Shown here piece after piece: positions 5,257 through 5,414 of a DNA stretch of 5,414 nt. Each line of letters begins with the position of its first letter. Position 1 is the stretch's first letter. The notes under the pieces were generated by a model. That model was given only the letters and a program-made list of their open reading frames with translations. It had not been told where the DNA came from and searched no databases. The stretch is from Chloroflexota bacterium (GTDB lineage Bacteria > Chloroflexota > Limnocylindria > Limnocylindrales > CSP1-4): NCBI GenBank assembly GCA_013696275.1, contig JACCYW010000443.1, forward strand, positions 1 through 5,414. Direction: 5' to 3'. Position numbers and translations under genes: made by a program.

Positions 5257-5414
5257 GTGAGTCGGGACTCCCGCCGCTGGCCGTCCGAGCTGTGCGTGGC
5301 GTGCGGAGCGGAAGGACGACCAGTGCGTCTCGCTCCCGGCGATGATGTCTGGCGACCGCATGGTTGCCCCCGGTGTGGACTGCGCTGGCTGGCCGCCCCA
5401 CCCACCGGCCAGGC
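5257..5414 (+). CDS. Zinc-ribbon protein N-terminus, probable SAM-dependent methyltransferase, 3' truncated
   Basis: This frame is open from GTG 5257 to the window end, 52 full codons with no stop. It begins MSRDSRRWPSELCVACGAEG and continues with CPRCGLRWLAAPP. The four cysteines (13, 16, 37, 40) form C-x2-C-x20-C-x2-C, a zinc ribbon. A ribbon of this type with a 'CxxCGL.w..P.P' second half commonly precedes the methyltransferase domain in class I SAM-dependent enzymes of polysaccharide and secondary-metabolite clusters. The methyltransferase domain itself would lie beyond the window, so the product is inferred from this short domain only. GTG 5257 is the first possible start after an in-frame TAG at 5242. 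The gene is divergent from the glycosyltransferase operon, with 26 bp between start codons. Other zinc-ribbon proteins remain possible. Confidence 0.62.
   Translation, partial: MSRDSRRWPSELCVACGAEGRPVRLAPGDDVWRPHGCPRCGLRWLAAPPTGQ

Noticed and set aside
4238..5260. 340-codon open frame on the plus strand
   Set aside because: It lies antisense to the glycosyltransferase, whose motifs are unmistakable. The translated product has no recognisable domain, and long antisense frames are expected in high-GC DNA.

Overview
The window is high-GC bacterial DNA (roughly two-thirds G+C by eye). It is gene-dense, uses GTG and TTG as well as ATG starts, and has overlapping stop/start junctions. It looks like chromosomal DNA of a high-GC bacterium. 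The short-form RmlA, the divergent RmlC branch and the apparently leaderless promoters would fit Chloroflexota or Actinomycetota, but the phylum cannot be fixed from the sequence alone. There are no RNA genes, insertion sequences or CRISPR arrays.

Layout. (1) 1-504 (+): the C-terminal two-thirds or so of an extended-SDR nucleotide-sugar epimerase, cut by the window edge. (2) 505-714: a gap with a -10-like box and a Shine-Dalgarno. (3) 715-1269 (+): an RmlC-type dTDP-4-dehydrorhamnose 3,5-epimerase lacking a usual active-site lysine. (4) 1270-1373: a short convergent gap with weak hairpins. (5) 5230 down to 1374 (-): a tightly packed four-gene unit in the order glycosyltransferase (DUF1972/GT4, rhamnosyltransferase-like), rmlA, rmlB, rmlD. 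The first two junctions are GTGA and TTGA overlaps, and the third is a 13-nt gap. (6) From 5257 (+): the first 52 codons of a divergent gene with a four-cysteine zinc ribbon, probably a SAM-dependent methyltransferase, running off the window.

How the genes work together. RmlA, RmlB, RmlC and RmlD are the complete route from glucose-1-phosphate plus dTTP to dTDP-L-rhamnose. The glycosyltransferase at the head of the operon is the natural user of that donor. The partial 4-epimerase-like gene could supply a second nucleotide sugar, and the methyltransferase could decorate a sugar. Together this reads as part of a surface polysaccharide or glycolipid cluster.

I do not see a wholly new system. 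The points most worth a second look are the 26-bp divergent control region with overlapping -10-like boxes, a GC hairpin just before the TTG start of rmlB, an in-frame 9-bp tandem repeat inside rmlD, and the altered active site of RmlC.
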